Shown: piece after piece, positions 7,458 through 15,528 of the stretch | How the letters are laid out: every line of letters starts with the position of its first letter | Position numbering within the stretch: position 1 is the stretch's first letter | Program-made: the position numbers and the translations under genes | The notes under the pieces: model-generated | The model's database searches: none | What the model saw: the letters and a program-made list of their open reading frames with translations, nothing else | Told to the model about the DNA's origin: nothing | DNA from: RGIG2945 sp045540355 | GTDB taxonomy: Bacteria; Bacillota; Clostridia; Oscillospirales; Acutalibacteraceae | Length of the DNA: 38,217 nucleotides | Reading direction: 5' to 3' | Assembly (NCBI GenBank): GCA_045540355.1 | Contig: JAZQHB010000074.1 | Coordinates: 1-38,217, forward strand

Positions 7458-8630
7458 GTGGGCAAGAGAAAGTTTTCTGTGAACGGTAACTTCAAGGACA
7501 GCGTGAATACAATAAAGTTTTTAACGGAGAGAAAGAAATTTATAGACAGTGCCGAACCGATTTTACCAACTCGTACTGATGATTTTGGTGTAAACAAGGT
7601 TGCTAAAAGTATTCACCCTAAAGAACAAAGACTTGTTATCAGCAGAATTGAAGAGCATTCAGGTATTGCAAAAAGTTATTATTTTAAAAGTGAAACCGCA
7701 CCTCTTGCATATTTTAAAGCAGGGCAATACCTGACCTTTAAATTTGAAATAGGTAATGCGGTCGTTACCCGCTCATATTCAATAGCTTCTTCGCCGGTGA
7801 GTGCATTGAACGGAGAATATCAGATTACGGTCAAACGCATTGAAAACGGCTTCGTTTCCGATTATATTCTTGATAATTGGGCTTTGGGAGATAAAGTCAC
7901 AGCCTATGCACCTGAAGGCAATCTGACATATTGTCCGTTAAGAGATGCCAAAAATATAGTCGCTGTTGCAGGCGGTAGCGGTATCACACCGTTTCTTTCA
8001 CTTGCAAGGGCAATAGACCAAGGCGATGAGGATTGCAATCTTACTTTGCTGTATGGCTGCAAAACTTCAGATGAAATTCTTTTTAAAACAGAGCTTGATT
8101 TGCTTTCTGAAAACAACGGAAAAATCAATGTGATTTATGTATTGAGCAACAGCAATGAAGCCGGTTACGAAAAGGGTTTTGTGGGTGCGGATATCATAAA
8201 GAAATATGCTCCCGAAGGCAATTACAGTATTTTTGTTTGCGGACCGGGAGGTTTATATAAATATCTTGAATCGGAACTTCCCAAACTGAAAAAAGAAAAG
8301 AAATATATACGCTTTGAAGTTTTTTCTTCAGGCAAGAAAACGGAAGAAGAACCAAGAGATTTCAATATTACGGTTATTAACCGTGGAAATGAATCTGTAA
8401 TTAAAGCAAGCAGTAATGAAACGGTGCTTTGTGCATTGGAACGCGCAGGAATAGAAGTTCCCGCAAGATGTCACACAGGCGAATGTGGTTTTTGCCGAAG
8501 TAAGCTTATAAGCGGTAAGGTTTATATCCCTGAAGGTGAAGATAAACGCCGTATAGCAGATATGCAGTTTAATTTTATACACCCTTGCTGTTGCTATCCC
8601 GAAAGTGACCTTGTTGTAAGAATCAATTGA
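7458..8630 (+). CDS. NAD(P)H:flavin/2Fe-2S oxidoreductase (FNR-type)
   Basis: A 390-aa electron-transfer protein with three parts. An FAD-binding barrel carries RSYSIASSP; a nucleotide-binding domain carries AGGSGITPFLSLA from about residue 170; and a C-terminal plant-type 2Fe-2S domain has C338, C343 and C346 (CHTGECGFC) with the fourth ligand among C377-C379. The GTG start at 7458 is supported by AAGGAGG 8 bases upstream and by direct abutment to the previous stop. The roughly 60-aa N-terminal extension before the barrel is unusual. By architecture it passes electrons from NAD(P)H through FAD to 2Fe-2S; the neighbouring desaturase-like protein is the likely partner. Confidence 0.8.
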   Translation: MGKRKFSVNGNFKDSVNTIKFLTERKKFIDSAEPILPTRTDDFGVNKVAKSIHPKEQRLVISRIEEHSGIAKSYYFKSETAPLAYFKAGQYLTFKFEIGNAVVTRSYSIASSPVSALNGEYQITVKRIENGFVSDYILDNWALGDKVTAYAPEGNLTYCPLRDAKNIVAVAGGSGITPFLSLARAIDQGDEDCNLTLLYGCKTSDEILFKTELDLLSENNGKINVIYVLSNSNEAGYEKGFVGADIIKKYAPEGNYSIFVCGPGGLYKYLESELPKLKKEKKYIRFEVFSSGKKTEEEPRDFNITVINRGNESVIKASSNETVLCALERAGIEVPARCHTGECGFCRSKLISGKVYIPEGEDKRRIADMQFNFIHPCCCYPESDLVVRIN

Positions 8631-8665
8631 TGAATTATATTAGAATCACAAAAGGAGATGATGAT

Positions 8666-9232
8666 ATGCAGATTAAGGCAAGTGTTCAACATAGTTTTGA
8701 AACAGCAAAAGCGTTAGCTTATATAGTTGCATTCAAAAAGTATAATCCGAAGAAAAGATTTATCCTTTTGACGGTGCTTCGTCTCGTGCTTTTGATTGTC
8801 GGAGTATTTGAACTTTCACTTCTTTGGTATCTTGAAGCGGCAGATGGAACCGTAAGTGTTTTTACATGGCTATTACTTTGCCTTGTTGTTTTTGTGTTTA
8901 TTTCGTTTGTATCTTTATTATGGACATATTACTGTCTTCCGAAGATTCAATATAATTCAATGGTAAAGATGAAAAATTTCAGAGATGAATATTTTTTCTC
9001 TGATGAAACACTTACTGATATAGTTACGGACGAAGAATATAACGAAAAAACAGAGATCCGATACTCAATGTTATTTATGGTTTATGAAACTTCGAAATAC
9101 TTTTTTATCTTCAGGAACAAAACTCAAGCTTATTTAGTCGACAAGTCGACTATTGAAGGCGGTAGTGCGGAAGATATCAGAAACAAGTTGTCGGGAATCT
9201 TAAAAGATAAGTATATTATTTGCAAATATTAA
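8666..9232 (+). CDS. YcxB-like membrane protein
   Basis: A 188-aa protein with two adjacent membrane helices (about residues 30-52 and 61-85) and a C-terminal soluble domain. That domain has the YcxB-like pattern: FRDEYFFSDETLTDIV, EIRYSMLFMVYETSKYFFIF and QAYLVDKSTI. The ATG at 8666 is taken because AAAGGAG is 8-9 bases upstream; the earlier in-frame ATG at 8627 lacks one. The family is widespread in Firmicutes and uncharacterised. It may be cotranscribed with the redox genes, since no terminator is seen between them. Confidence 0.7.
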   Translation: MQIKASVQHSFETAKALAYIVAFKKYNPKKRFILLTVLRLVLLIVGVFELSLLWYLEAADGTVSVFTWLLLCLVVFVFISFVSLLWTYYCLPKIQYNSMVKMKNFRDEYFFSDETLTDIVTDEEYNEKTEIRYSMLFMVYETSKYFFIFRNKTQAYLVDKSTIEGGSAEDIRNKLSGILKDKYIICKY

Positions 9233-9242
9233 ATAAATCTTG

Positions 9243-9271
9243 TTGCGAATATGATTGCTATATGCTACAAT
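9243..9271 (+). promoter_or_regulatory. Promoter that fixes the TPR start
   Basis: TTGCGA (9243-9248), 17-base spacer, TACAAT (9266-9271). An in-frame ATG at 9251 lies between the two boxes, so the gene most likely starts at the TTG at 9293. Confidence 0.55.
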
Positions 9272-9292
9272 GTGCAGAAGGTGGTGGCTATT

Positions 9293-10123
9293 TTGAAAAG
9301 GAAAATTGTAATTATAATTTCAATTATAATAGTTGTTTTATTGCTTTTAGGTATTATTGGATTCTATCTTTATGATGTGATATGGGTGGGAACACCGATT
9401 ACAAAAAACTTATTCAGAACAATTGCAATCAGCTTTTTACTTCTGGCAACTCTTTTAAAATTGATAAACGGAAAAGGCAGAAATAATCTTGATTTTTATG
9501 AAAAAGCATACGCTCAAGAGTTGGGATATGCCTTCAATAACAGTCCGTTGAAAAGAAAAAAGCTGTTATGTGCTTGTCGGTTATATAATGAATCTAATTA
9601 CAGAAAAGCTTTGAAATATCTTTTCCAATTGCTTAATGAAGTTGAATTTGAAAGAGATGCTGTACCAGTTTATCTGTTCATCGCTTTGTGCTATACAGAT
9701 GCCGGTCTTGAGAATGAAGCAATCAAGGTTTATTATGATTTATTAAAAGTTGACCCGAAAAATGCTCAGGCACACAGTAACCTTGGTGCGTTGTTTGTTT
9801 CTCAAGGTGATTTTGAATCGGCACTTAAACACTATAACAAATCAATCGAAACAGACCCCCAAAGTTATATTTCGTATGTAAACCGTGCGAATTATTATTT
9901 CAGAAAACAAGAATATGATAATGCAATAAAAGATGCCGAACAAGCTTTAACACTTAAAAATAACGGAGTAGAGGCTGCATCATTGTTGACTGTAATATAT
10001 GCATTGCAGGGTGATGAGGAAAACAAGAAAAAGTATTATCACATATCTATCACTTCAGGCAAAGATCCCCAAGACCTCAATGAAGCCATAGAATATTTTT
10101 TGAATGAAAAGAATGATGAATAA
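9293..10123 (+). CDS. Membrane-anchored TPR protein
   Basis: A 276-aa protein if the TTG at 9293 is the start, with AGAAGGTGG as ribosome binding site. It has one N-terminal helix (IVIIISIIIVVLLLLGIIGF), a second hydrophobic stretch (LFRTIAISFLLLATLLKLI), then a soluble part with about four tetratricopeptide units. These include canonical NAQAHSNLGALFVSQGDFES and SYISYVNRANYYFRKQEYDN. TPR arrays bind partner proteins; no partner can be named. A terminator follows the stop. Confidence 0.7.
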   Translation: MKRKIVIIISIIIVVLLLLGIIGFYLYDVIWVGTPITKNLFRTIAISFLLLATLLKLINGKGRNNLDFYEKAYAQELGYAFNNSPLKRKKLLCACRLYNESNYRKALKYLFQLLNEVEFERDAVPVYLFIALCYTDAGLENEAIKVYYDLLKVDPKNAQAHSNLGALFVSQGDFESALKHYNKSIETDPQSYISYVNRANYYFRKQEYDNAIKDAEQALTLKNNGVEAASLLTVIYALQGDEENKKKYYHISITSGKDPQDLNEAIEYFLNEKNDE

Positions 10124-10133
10124 AACAAGAGTG

Positions 10134-10160
10134 AAGCACTTGCGATTGCAGGTGCTTTTT
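10134..10160 (+). terminator. Intrinsic terminator after TPR gene
   Basis: AAGCACTTGC pairs with GCAGGTGCTT across GATT, followed by a T run. Confidence 0.75.
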
Positions 10161-10250
10161 ATATAATGTCTTTAGTCGTTAATCAAATCAAGTCTAAACG
10201 AGATTGCAATTTTTGGCTGTTTTTGATGATATTAAATTTGAGATAAAGCA

Positions 10251-10279
10251 TTGTAAAAAAATTAAATTTATGTTATAGT
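10251..10279 (+). promoter_or_regulatory. Promoter of the folded leader RNA
   Basis: TTGTAA (10251-10256), 17-base spacer, TATAGT (10274-10279). Transcription would begin near 10286, exactly where the long leader stem starts. Confidence 0.6.
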
Positions 10280-10285
10280 ATTCGT

Positions 10286-10442
10286 GCGAGATAATTTTAA
10301 TATGTCCATATAGGCATAGATATTTTTACATTGGTAAAAATGCTTATGCTCTAAATGTCTATGGTTTTTATATGGACTGAAATTGTCTCGCAAACAAACC
10401 GAGCGAGCATTTTTCGTGCGTAGCTTCGGCTACGCATTTTTT
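10286..10442 (+). ncRNA. Candidate structured leader RNA ending in a terminator
   Basis: P1 is a 12-bp helix, 10286-10297 with 10380-10391, with one U-G pair. P2 is 9 bp, GTCCATATA (10304-10312) with TATATGGAC (10369-10377). P3 is GCATA (10314-10318) with TATGC (10345-10349). P4 is ATTTTTAC (10322-10329) with GTAAAAAT (10334-10341), with an ATTG loop. The 3' side keeps an unpaired stretch around 10350-10368. An intrinsic terminator follows, and the ribosome binding site of the next gene comes 7 bases after its T run. This is the layout of a transcription-attenuating leader or riboswitch. It does not match the purine, TPP, SAM, THF or fluoride consensus I can recall. A short 6S-like RNA is an alternative. 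Confidence 0.6.
10417..10442 (+). terminator. Leader terminator with UUCG loop
   Basis: TGCGTAGC (10417-10424), TTCG loop, GCTACGCA (10429-10436), then six T. It lies between the folded RNA and the GGAGGG ribosome binding site at 10449. Confidence 0.85.
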
Positions 10443-10462
10443 GTTTTTGGAGGGAATTTAAA

Positions 10463-10825
10463 ATGTCAAGGTCAGTAATATCATTTGCGGCAATCGGTTC
10501 TGAAAACTTTTTATACGGTATAAGCGGAATCTTATCAAGAAATGGGTTTCACTCATGTACGGAAAACAATGAAAGTGTATGGGTGAATGAAAAGGAAGAC
10601 AGCGATATACTACAATACATAAGTATTTCGTGTTCAGCTAACGCGTTGAGTGTTTCAGGATGGATAAAATATAAAAGTGATGAAAATAAATATAAGGAAT
10701 ATGCCGCAGAGCAATTCTGGTTTGATGAATATGAGAAAATAAAAAATATAGATGAAGCTATAAATGAGATAGGGAAAGTGTACGGAAACAGATTAAAAGA
10801 AAGGAAATTATTGATTTATGAATAG
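10463..10825 (+). CDS. Hypothetical protein behind leader RNA
   Basis: A 120-aa soluble protein with no signal peptide or membrane segment and no family I can recognise. The N-terminal half looks like alternating strands and the C-terminal half is helical and charged (EYEKIKNIDEAINEIGKVYGNRLKERK). GGAGGG stands 8 bases before the ATG. Its expression should depend on read-through of the terminator at 10417-10442 if the leader is a switch. It converges with folK across a shared terminator. Confidence 0.6.
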   Translation: MSRSVISFAAIGSENFLYGISGILSRNGFHSCTENNESVWVNEKEDSDILQYISISCSANALSVSGWIKYKSDENKYKEYAAEQFWFDEYEKIKNIDEAINEIGKVYGNRLKERKLLIYE

Positions 10826-10865
10826 TCTGCAGAAGTATGTGTTATGAATTCGAATTTAAATTACA

Positions 10866-10905
10866 GAAAAAAACAGAGAGGTGTAAAAAATTACATCTCT
10901 CTGTT
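10866..10905. terminator. Bidirectional terminator between 10463 gene and folK
   Basis: AACAGAGAGGTGTAA (10872-10886) pairs with TTACATCTCTCTGTT (10891-10905), a 15-bp stem with one wobble. On the minus strand it is followed by eight T, so it mainly ends the folate operon. The folK stop codon is within the stem. Confidence 0.85.
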
Positions 10906-11376
10906 AATTTTATTTACACCGTCTGTTCCGATTTCTTTGAGAAGGTCGGAGATATTATACGGACAGATGGTGGAGTTTAATTTTAAATCTTTTAAAGGAA
11001 CAAGGACAAATGCGCGTTCTTTTATTCTCGGATGAGGAAGAATGAGGTCCGGTGTGTCAATGACTTCATTCTCATAAAAAAGCAAATCGAGGTCTAAAAT
11101 TCTCGGACCGTTTTTTATTGTGCGGATTCTGTGAAAGCCTGCTTCGATACCCAGGCAAGCACCTAAAAGTGCGTGCGGTGAAAGCTCTGTTTCAACGAGG
11201 ATACAGGCGTTCATAAATTTATCCTGGTCAAGATATCCGACAGGGTCGGTTTCATAAAAATCGGAAATCTTTATGACTTTTGTGTTCGGCAAAAGATTGA
11301 TTGCGTCAACCGCGTTGTTGAGATTTTCCGATCTGTTGCCGATGTTCGTACCCATTCCTATAACTGCATTCTTCAT
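10891..11376 (-). CDS. folK: 2-amino-4-hydroxy-6-hydroxymethyldihydropteridine pyrophosphokinase
   Basis: A 161-aa HPPK, the usual length. It transfers pyrophosphate from ATP to 6-hydroxymethyl-7,8-dihydropterin, just before the FolP step of folate synthesis. The N-terminal GMGTNIGNRSENL, the DFYETDPVGYLDQDKFMNA pterin pocket and the signature RIRTIKNGPRILDLDLLFY with metal-binding aspartates are intact. It is last in the folE-folP-folB-folK cluster and starts 2 bases after the folB stop. Confidence 0.95.
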   Translation of the reverse strand: MKNAVIGMGTNIGNRSENLNNAVDAINLLPNTKVIKISDFYETDPVGYLDQDKFMNACILVETELSPHALLGACLGIEAGFHRIRTIKNGPRILDLDLLFYENEVIDTPDLILPHPRIKERAFVLVPLKDLKLNSTICPYNISDLLKEIGTDGVNKINREM

Positions 11377-11378
11377 AA

Positions 11379-11738
11379 TTATCTTGTACGCTCCAATTCA
11401 ACCGCAACGAAACCAAAGTCTGACTTAATTGGTGCCTCGGGTTTTTTGAGCTTGATTTTTATTGCTTCAATCTTTTCGTATTCCGCAAAAATTGCATCGA
11501 CCACAACCTGTGCGGTATGCTCAAGTAAATCGTATTTTTCAGCCGTCATAACTCTGATGACGGTTTTTATTATTTTTGCATAGCTTACTGTGTCATTAAG
11601 GTCATCTGTTTTGCAAGCCTTTGAAATATCAAGCGAAATTTCAAGGTCGATATAAAAGTTTTGTCCGTCCTCTTTTTCCTCGGGGTTAACCCCGTGGTAT
11701 GCAAAGACCTTGAGGTCGTTTATATAAATTTTATCCAT
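11379..11738 (-). CDS. folB: Dihydroneopterin aldolase
   Basis: A 119-aa enzyme that cleaves 7,8-dihydroneopterin to 6-hydroxymethyldihydropterin and glycolaldehyde. Family marks are FAYHGVNPEEKEDGQNFYID near the N-terminus (with the conserved Glu and Tyr) and the C-terminal KLKKPEAPI with catalytic lysine. Its start overlaps the end of folP by 8 bases, so translation is coupled. Confidence 0.95.
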   Translation of the reverse strand: MDKIYINDLKVFAYHGVNPEEKEDGQNFYIDLEISLDISKACKTDDLNDTVSYAKIIKTVIRVMTAEKYDLLEHTAQVVVDAIFAEYEKIEAIKIKLKKPEAPIKSDFGFVAVELERTR

Positions 11739-12516
11739 TTTTTATTCTCCTCATTGCATCAGCCATTTTTGCCGCCTGAACCGCGGGTGCAACCTGATGC
11801 ACTCTTATAATATCCGCACCCGACATTATAGCCTCGGTATGTGCCGCTATCGTGCCGTATAAGCGGTTTTCGGGGATAGGTTCATCTGTATTGTTGCCGA
11901 CAACTCTCTTGTTAGAAGCCCCGACCAAAAGCGGAATATCGGCGGTTTTAGTTTTACCGCAATCAACCAACAGTTTGAGGTTTTCTTCATCGGTTTTATT
12001 AAAGCCTATGCCGACATCGAAAATAATTTTTCTGTCTTCAATACCGAAAGTCCTTGTGAATTCAAGAAAATCCTCAAAGAATTTTCTGACGCTTTCAACT
12101 ATATCACCGCATCTGTCTGCTGAATTGTGAGTTACAATCCAGTAGGCGTTATGTTCTTTTACGAGCTTTGCCATATCGGAATTTTGTTCACCGCTTATGT
12201 CGTTGATAATTTTTACACCGTTCTGAAGTCCGAAGAAAGCAACCTCGGGATAAAAAGTATCGAGCGAAACGGGAATATTCACCTTGTTTGTTATCTTTTT
12301 TAAAATCGGTTCAAGACGGCTGATTTCTTCCTCGGGTGAAATCTTCTTCGAACCGGGACGAGTGGACTGTGCACCGATGTCTAAAATATCAGCACCGTCT
12401 TTTTCAATTTTTTCCGCACCCTTTAAAGCATTGTCGACGGCAAAAAATTTGCCGCCGTCAGAAAAGGAGTCGGGGGTGATGTTCAGTATCCCCATTATGT
12501 AAGTTTTATTATCCAA
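11731..12516 (-). CDS. folP: Dihydropteroate synthase
   Basis: A 261-aa TIM-barrel enzyme joining hydroxymethyldihydropterin pyrophosphate to p-aminobenzoate. Both signatures are present: MGILNITPDSFSDGG at residue 8 onward (pyrophosphate/Mg loop) and ILDIGAQSTRPGS. Also visible are the pterin-pocket Asp (SLDTFYPEVA), INDISG, and the C-terminal GADIIRVHQV. It is a standard single-domain form of slightly short length. It sits between folE (11 bases upstream) and folB (overlapping). Confidence 0.95.
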   Translation of the reverse strand: MDNKTYIMGILNITPDSFSDGGKFFAVDNALKGAEKIEKDGADILDIGAQSTRPGSKKISPEEEISRLEPILKKITNKVNIPVSLDTFYPEVAFFGLQNGVKIINDISGEQNSDMAKLVKEHNAYWIVTHNSADRCGDIVESVRKFFEDFLEFTRTFGIEDRKIIFDVGIGFNKTDEENLKLLVDCGKTKTADIPLLVGASNKRVVGNNTDEPIPENRLYGTIAAHTEAIMSGADIIRVHQVAPAVQAAKMADAMRRIKNG

Positions 12517-12527
12517 AAAATCACCTG

Positions 12528-13085
12528 TTATCTTATCAGTAATGACATAACTTCTGATCTTGTTTTTGCATCGCTACGCATTGTACCTCGTAATGCAGAG
12601 GTCTGTGTTTTTGCACCTGCAGCCCGTGCACCACGCATTGTCATGCAAAGGTGTTCTGCTTCGATTATAACTGCAACACCCTGTGCATTAAGATGAGTTG
12701 CAAGGAAATCTGCTATCTGTGAAGTAAGTCTTTCCTGCAATTGAGGGCGTTTTGCAAAGCTTGTAACAATTCTTGCAAGCTTTGAAAGTCCGATAACCTT
12801 GCCGTCCTTGGGTATGTAAGCAATATGTGCAACGCCCATAAACGGAATCAGATGATGCTCACACATCGAATAAAGCGGAATATCTCTGACGATGACCATT
12901 TCGTCATTTTTTTCTTCGTCAAAGATTTTGAGGTGACGGGTCGGGTCATCAGCTATTCCTGCAAAAATTTCCTCGTACATTCTCGCAACTCTTGCGGGAG
13001 TTTCGACAAGTCCTTCTCTGTCGGGGTCTTCACCGATTGCGATAAGAATATCTCTTACGGCATTTTCTATTTTCTTTGTGTCCAT
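12528..13085 (-). CDS. folE: GTP cyclohydrolase I (FolE1)
   Basis: A 185-aa enzyme making 7,8-dihydroneopterin triphosphate from GTP, the first folate step. The zinc ligands are C75 and H78 in YSMCEHHLIPF and C147 in EAEHLCMTMRG; GLSKLARIV and RPQLQERLT are the other family motifs. It starts 2 bases after the transglutaminase-like gene ends, so it probably shares that promoter. Confidence 0.95.
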   Translation of the reverse strand: MDTKKIENAVRDILIAIGEDPDREGLVETPARVARMYEEIFAGIADDPTRHLKIFDEEKNDEMVIVRDIPLYSMCEHHLIPFMGVAHIAYIPKDGKVIGLSKLARIVTSFAKRPQLQERLTSQIADFLATHLNAQGVAVIIEAEHLCMTMRGARAAGAKTQTSALRGTMRSDAKTRSEVMSLLIR

Positions 13086-13087
13086 AA

Positions 13088-14239
13088 TTACACCACACTA
13101 AACATTATTTCAAGAACTTTTACATCATCAACAAGACGATAACGGAATTTATCTGTTTTAATTTTCTTGCTTGTAAGTCTGTCTGCTTCAGCTAAAATCA
13201 GAAAGATTTTTTGCTCCCTCAACAACTCTTTTTCGGCTTTTCCGAAAAGCTCGTCTGTTGCAAATCTGATGCCGAGAGAAGAATAACCGTTATTTGCAGC
13301 ATCAGCGATTATCTTAGCGTAAGATTTTTTTTCGGACTCACCGAAAGCATCAAAGTTAAGGTTATGTCGGATATAATAATTCGCAGCGGTTGCTGTGCAC
13401 TTATCTTCAATTTCAAAATCGGAGTGAGTGTTTGATATTTCTTCATCGGTAACATTGAAGTACATATATCGGTGTTCGTCGGAGGCATCGTCCTCGGCAA
13501 CGGTATCGTTCCATGTTACATCGAGATGGTATTTTTCGCCGTCTATTGTAATGATATTCCACATGTGATTTCCTTTTTCTTCGGATTCGGATTCTGCCGC
13601 ACCGAAGAGTACATAGCAATCAATCTGACAAAGGTCAGCGAGATATTTCATGGCAAAAGAATATCCCTCGCATGATGCTTTGCCGTCAATGAGTGCACCG
13701 TAAAGAGTTGTTTCGGCTTTTGCTTCCGTATCAGAATATGTGCAACGGTCGATTATATAATCGTGAAGATACAGCTCGACATCAAATTCATTTGATGGCA
13801 GACTTTTGAGAATTTCGGGCGTGAGAGCACGGATTTCCGCAAGCTTTGCTTCATACTCTGTTTTTGACATTATGTATGTAGGTCGGAAGTAAGTTTTTTT
13901 ACCGCTTGTAAGAATGTTGCAGGTTCTGTCAAAGCAGAAAAGAAGCGGATTGTCATAAAGTAACGCAGTATAAACCTTTGTCAGCTCTGCCTCGGTAAGC
14001 ATGGGAATTTCAACTTTTTCGGGGAAGGTTGCATATTCCGACAAGATATTTTCGTAGGCAATTTTCTCTTTGTCTTCAAGCTCGAGGTAGTAATGGTAGT
14101 CATAAGCATCGGTATGCTCATAGTCCGACCAGTTTACATCTTTATATTCCGATTCGGGGAAAGCTAAAAAATATATTCCGCCGCCGACTATGGCTATAAT
14201 TACCAAAGATATAATAATTGCAATCAGTTTGTTTTTCAT
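13088..14239 (-). CDS. Membrane-anchored transglutaminase-like protein
   Basis: A 383-aa protein with an N-terminal membrane helix (residues 4-26, LIAIIISLVIIAIVGGGIYFLAF) and an extracellular transglutaminase-like core. The papain-like triad can be placed at C190 (GKASCEGYSFAMKYL), H225 (GNHMWNII) and D240 (KYHLDVTWND). This family acts as proteases, transglutaminases or peptide-crosslink enzymes at the cell surface in Firmicutes. It is cotranscribed with the LCP-like gene upstream (3-base gap) and the folate genes downstream. A link to folate is not evident; sharing a promoter may be the only reason. Confidence 0.8.
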   Translation of the reverse strand: MKNKLIAIIISLVIIAIVGGGIYFLAFPESEYKDVNWSDYEHTDAYDYHYYLELEDKEKIAYENILSEYATFPEKVEIPMLTEAELTKVYTALLYDNPLLFCFDRTCNILTSGKKTYFRPTYIMSKTEYEAKLAEIRALTPEILKSLPSNEFDVELYLHDYIIDRCTYSDTEAKAETTLYGALIDGKASCEGYSFAMKYLADLCQIDCYVLFGAAESESEEKGNHMWNIITIDGEKYHLDVTWNDTVAEDDASDEHRYMYFNVTDEEISNTHSDFEIEDKCTATAANYYIRHNLNFDAFGESEKKSYAKIIADAANNGYSSLGIRFATDELFGKAEKELLREQKIFLILAEADRLTSKKIKTDKFRYRLVDDVKVLEIMFSVV

Positions 14240-14242
14240 AGA

Positions 14243-15091
14243 TTATCCTTTCATTGTGAAAGTTGTGAAGCTCAGCTTGCCCTCGGCGTAAGAAATTGCC
14301 TCGAGTGCGGGAAGTGCTGAATTGAAATCAAAAGCGGTGATATCCGTATCAAGGATGTTTACAAGCTTTTGATAGATTTTTTCACCGTTTTCAAAATTCT
14401 TCCGGGTGATGTATTCCTGCAAAACGGCGGTTATAATATCATTCTGAGTTGAGCGGTCGCTGATGATAAGATAGTTAAGGAGATTTGCACCGATAAGCTT
14501 CCATTCTCCTTTTTTGAGCGAGAGTACAATGTCATCTTTATTGTAACTGATGTCTTCGGGGATTTTCATTGTAACGGAGCCCATTACGGAAATTGTGCGG
14601 GTAAACTGATTATAATCAGCGTTTATATATCGGTCAATGCTGATACCTGACATTTTGCTGACCGTAGTTTTGAATTCGGTTAACATAAGGTCTTTGTCTG
14701 CGGCTTTAAATTCTTTGACGAGCTCTTTGCCCGAGCTTGAATTAAGGTCAAGGGAGCAGACGGATATATTTTTGGTTTCGGCGTTTGCCTTGACAATGCA
14801 AGCAAACTTGAGATTGTTGTTATCGTCATGGAGAGTGAGAAGAATATCCGCACTTCCTGTTGCAACAGGCGGTGCCTTGGTGGAAGCATCTTCGGTTACT
14901 TCGGTTGTGCTTTCACCGACTATATTGGTGATATTGTAATTGTAATTCTTTAAAAGAATAAAAAGAGAAACGGAACCGAAGACCAGAACAACCGATACAA
15001 TGGATATTATCCAAACTCGTAATTGATGCTTCTTTCTGTGTTTTTCTGTTTGAAATGTATGTGAATTATTGTTAAATAAAAACTTTTTCAT
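14243..15091 (-). CDS. LCP-like membrane protein, degenerate
   Basis: A 282-aa protein. After a short basic N-terminus comes one membrane helix (about residues 26-47), a Thr/Glu linker, then a domain laid out like the LytR-CpsA-Psr fold: SADILLTLHDD, KNISVCSLD, SIDRYINADYNQFTRTISVMGSVTMKIPEDI. The arginine clusters and metal-binding residues used by active LCP phosphotransferases are not apparent, so it may be a catalytically altered relative. It is the first gene of the fol-containing operon. Confidence 0.55.
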   Translation of the reverse strand: MKKFLFNNNSHTFQTEKHRKKHQLRVWIISIVSVVLVFGSVSLFILLKNYNYNITNIVGESTTEVTEDASTKAPPVATGSADILLTLHDDNNNLKFACIVKANAETKNISVCSLDLNSSSGKELVKEFKAADKDLMLTEFKTTVSKMSGISIDRYINADYNQFTRTISVMGSVTMKIPEDISYNKDDIVLSLKKGEWKLIGANLLNYLIISDRSTQNDIITAVLQEYITRKNFENGEKIYQKLVNILDTDITAFDFNSALPALEAISYAEGKLSFTTFTMKG

Positions 15092-15122
15092 AAAAACCCC
15101 GATTAAAAATACTCCGAGATTT

Positions 15123-15151
15123 ATTATAACTAATTTTCAGATGAAATACAA
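15123..15151 (-). promoter_or_regulatory. Promoter of LCP/transglutaminase/fol operon
   Basis: Read on the minus strand: TTGTAT (15151-15146), 17-base spacer, TATAAT (15128-15123), about 30 bases before the ATG at 15091. No other promoter this good is seen before folE. Confidence 0.7.
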
Positions 15152-15186
15152 TAAATAAATAGAATATATTTTTAAAATATTTTTAT

Positions 15187-15236
15187 GCAAAAAAATACCC
15201 CGACCTATGCCGAAACTCAATAGCATAGGTCAGGGT
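15187..15236 (-). terminator. Intrinsic terminator of 86-aa membrane protein gene
   Basis: On the minus strand CCCTGACCTATGC pairs with GCATAGGTCGGGG across a short loop, followed by TATTTTTTTG. Confidence 0.8.
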
Positions 15237-15248
15237 TAATAGAAGGTT

Positions 15249-15509
15249 TTACGCCACATTTATATTGTGGTTACTTGTTAACTCGTGAACTATCATAGGA
15301 TTGTATGTTTCCTTGTCGAGCGGTTTGGGTGCAGAAGCTTTTTGACGGGCAAGAAGCTTTCTTCTTCTGTGCTTACGAGCCAAAAGTGAAAAGTATCTCG
15401 CAACGCGTTTTTCGAAAGCGATTAACTTGTCCTCATGGATAAGTCCCCAAACTATTAACAAAGTGACTATAACCTCAACTGCGATTAAAAGTGATTGTGA
15501 TGTTGTCAT
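15249..15509 (-). CDS. Small single-span membrane protein with LexA-type operator
   Basis: An 86-aa protein. Residues about 4-22 (SQSLLIAVEVIVTLLIVWGL) form one membrane helix. Next come IHEDKLIAFEKRVARYF and a very basic stretch (ARKHRRRKLLARQK), then a polar tail; by the positive-inside rule most of it is cytoplasmic. The ATG at 15509 has CAGGAGGT 7 bases upstream, so the longer open frame from 15608 is discarded. A GAAC-N4-GTTC palindrome lies between its -10 box and ribosome binding site. That arrangement and the small single-helix plan recall SOS-induced division inhibitors such as YneA or SosA, but there is no LysM domain and the role is inferred. Confidence 0.7.
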   Translation of the reverse strand: MTTSQSLLIAVEVIVTLLIVWGLIHEDKLIAFEKRVARYFSLLARKHRRRKLLARQKASAPKPLDKETYNPMIVHELTSNHNINVA

Positions 15510-15528
15510 TTTATTTACCTCCTGAAAC

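Noticed and set aside
10286..10391. Purine or TPP riboswitch
   Set aside because: The conserved core strings of these classes are missing; only a general similarity in AT-rich helices is seen.
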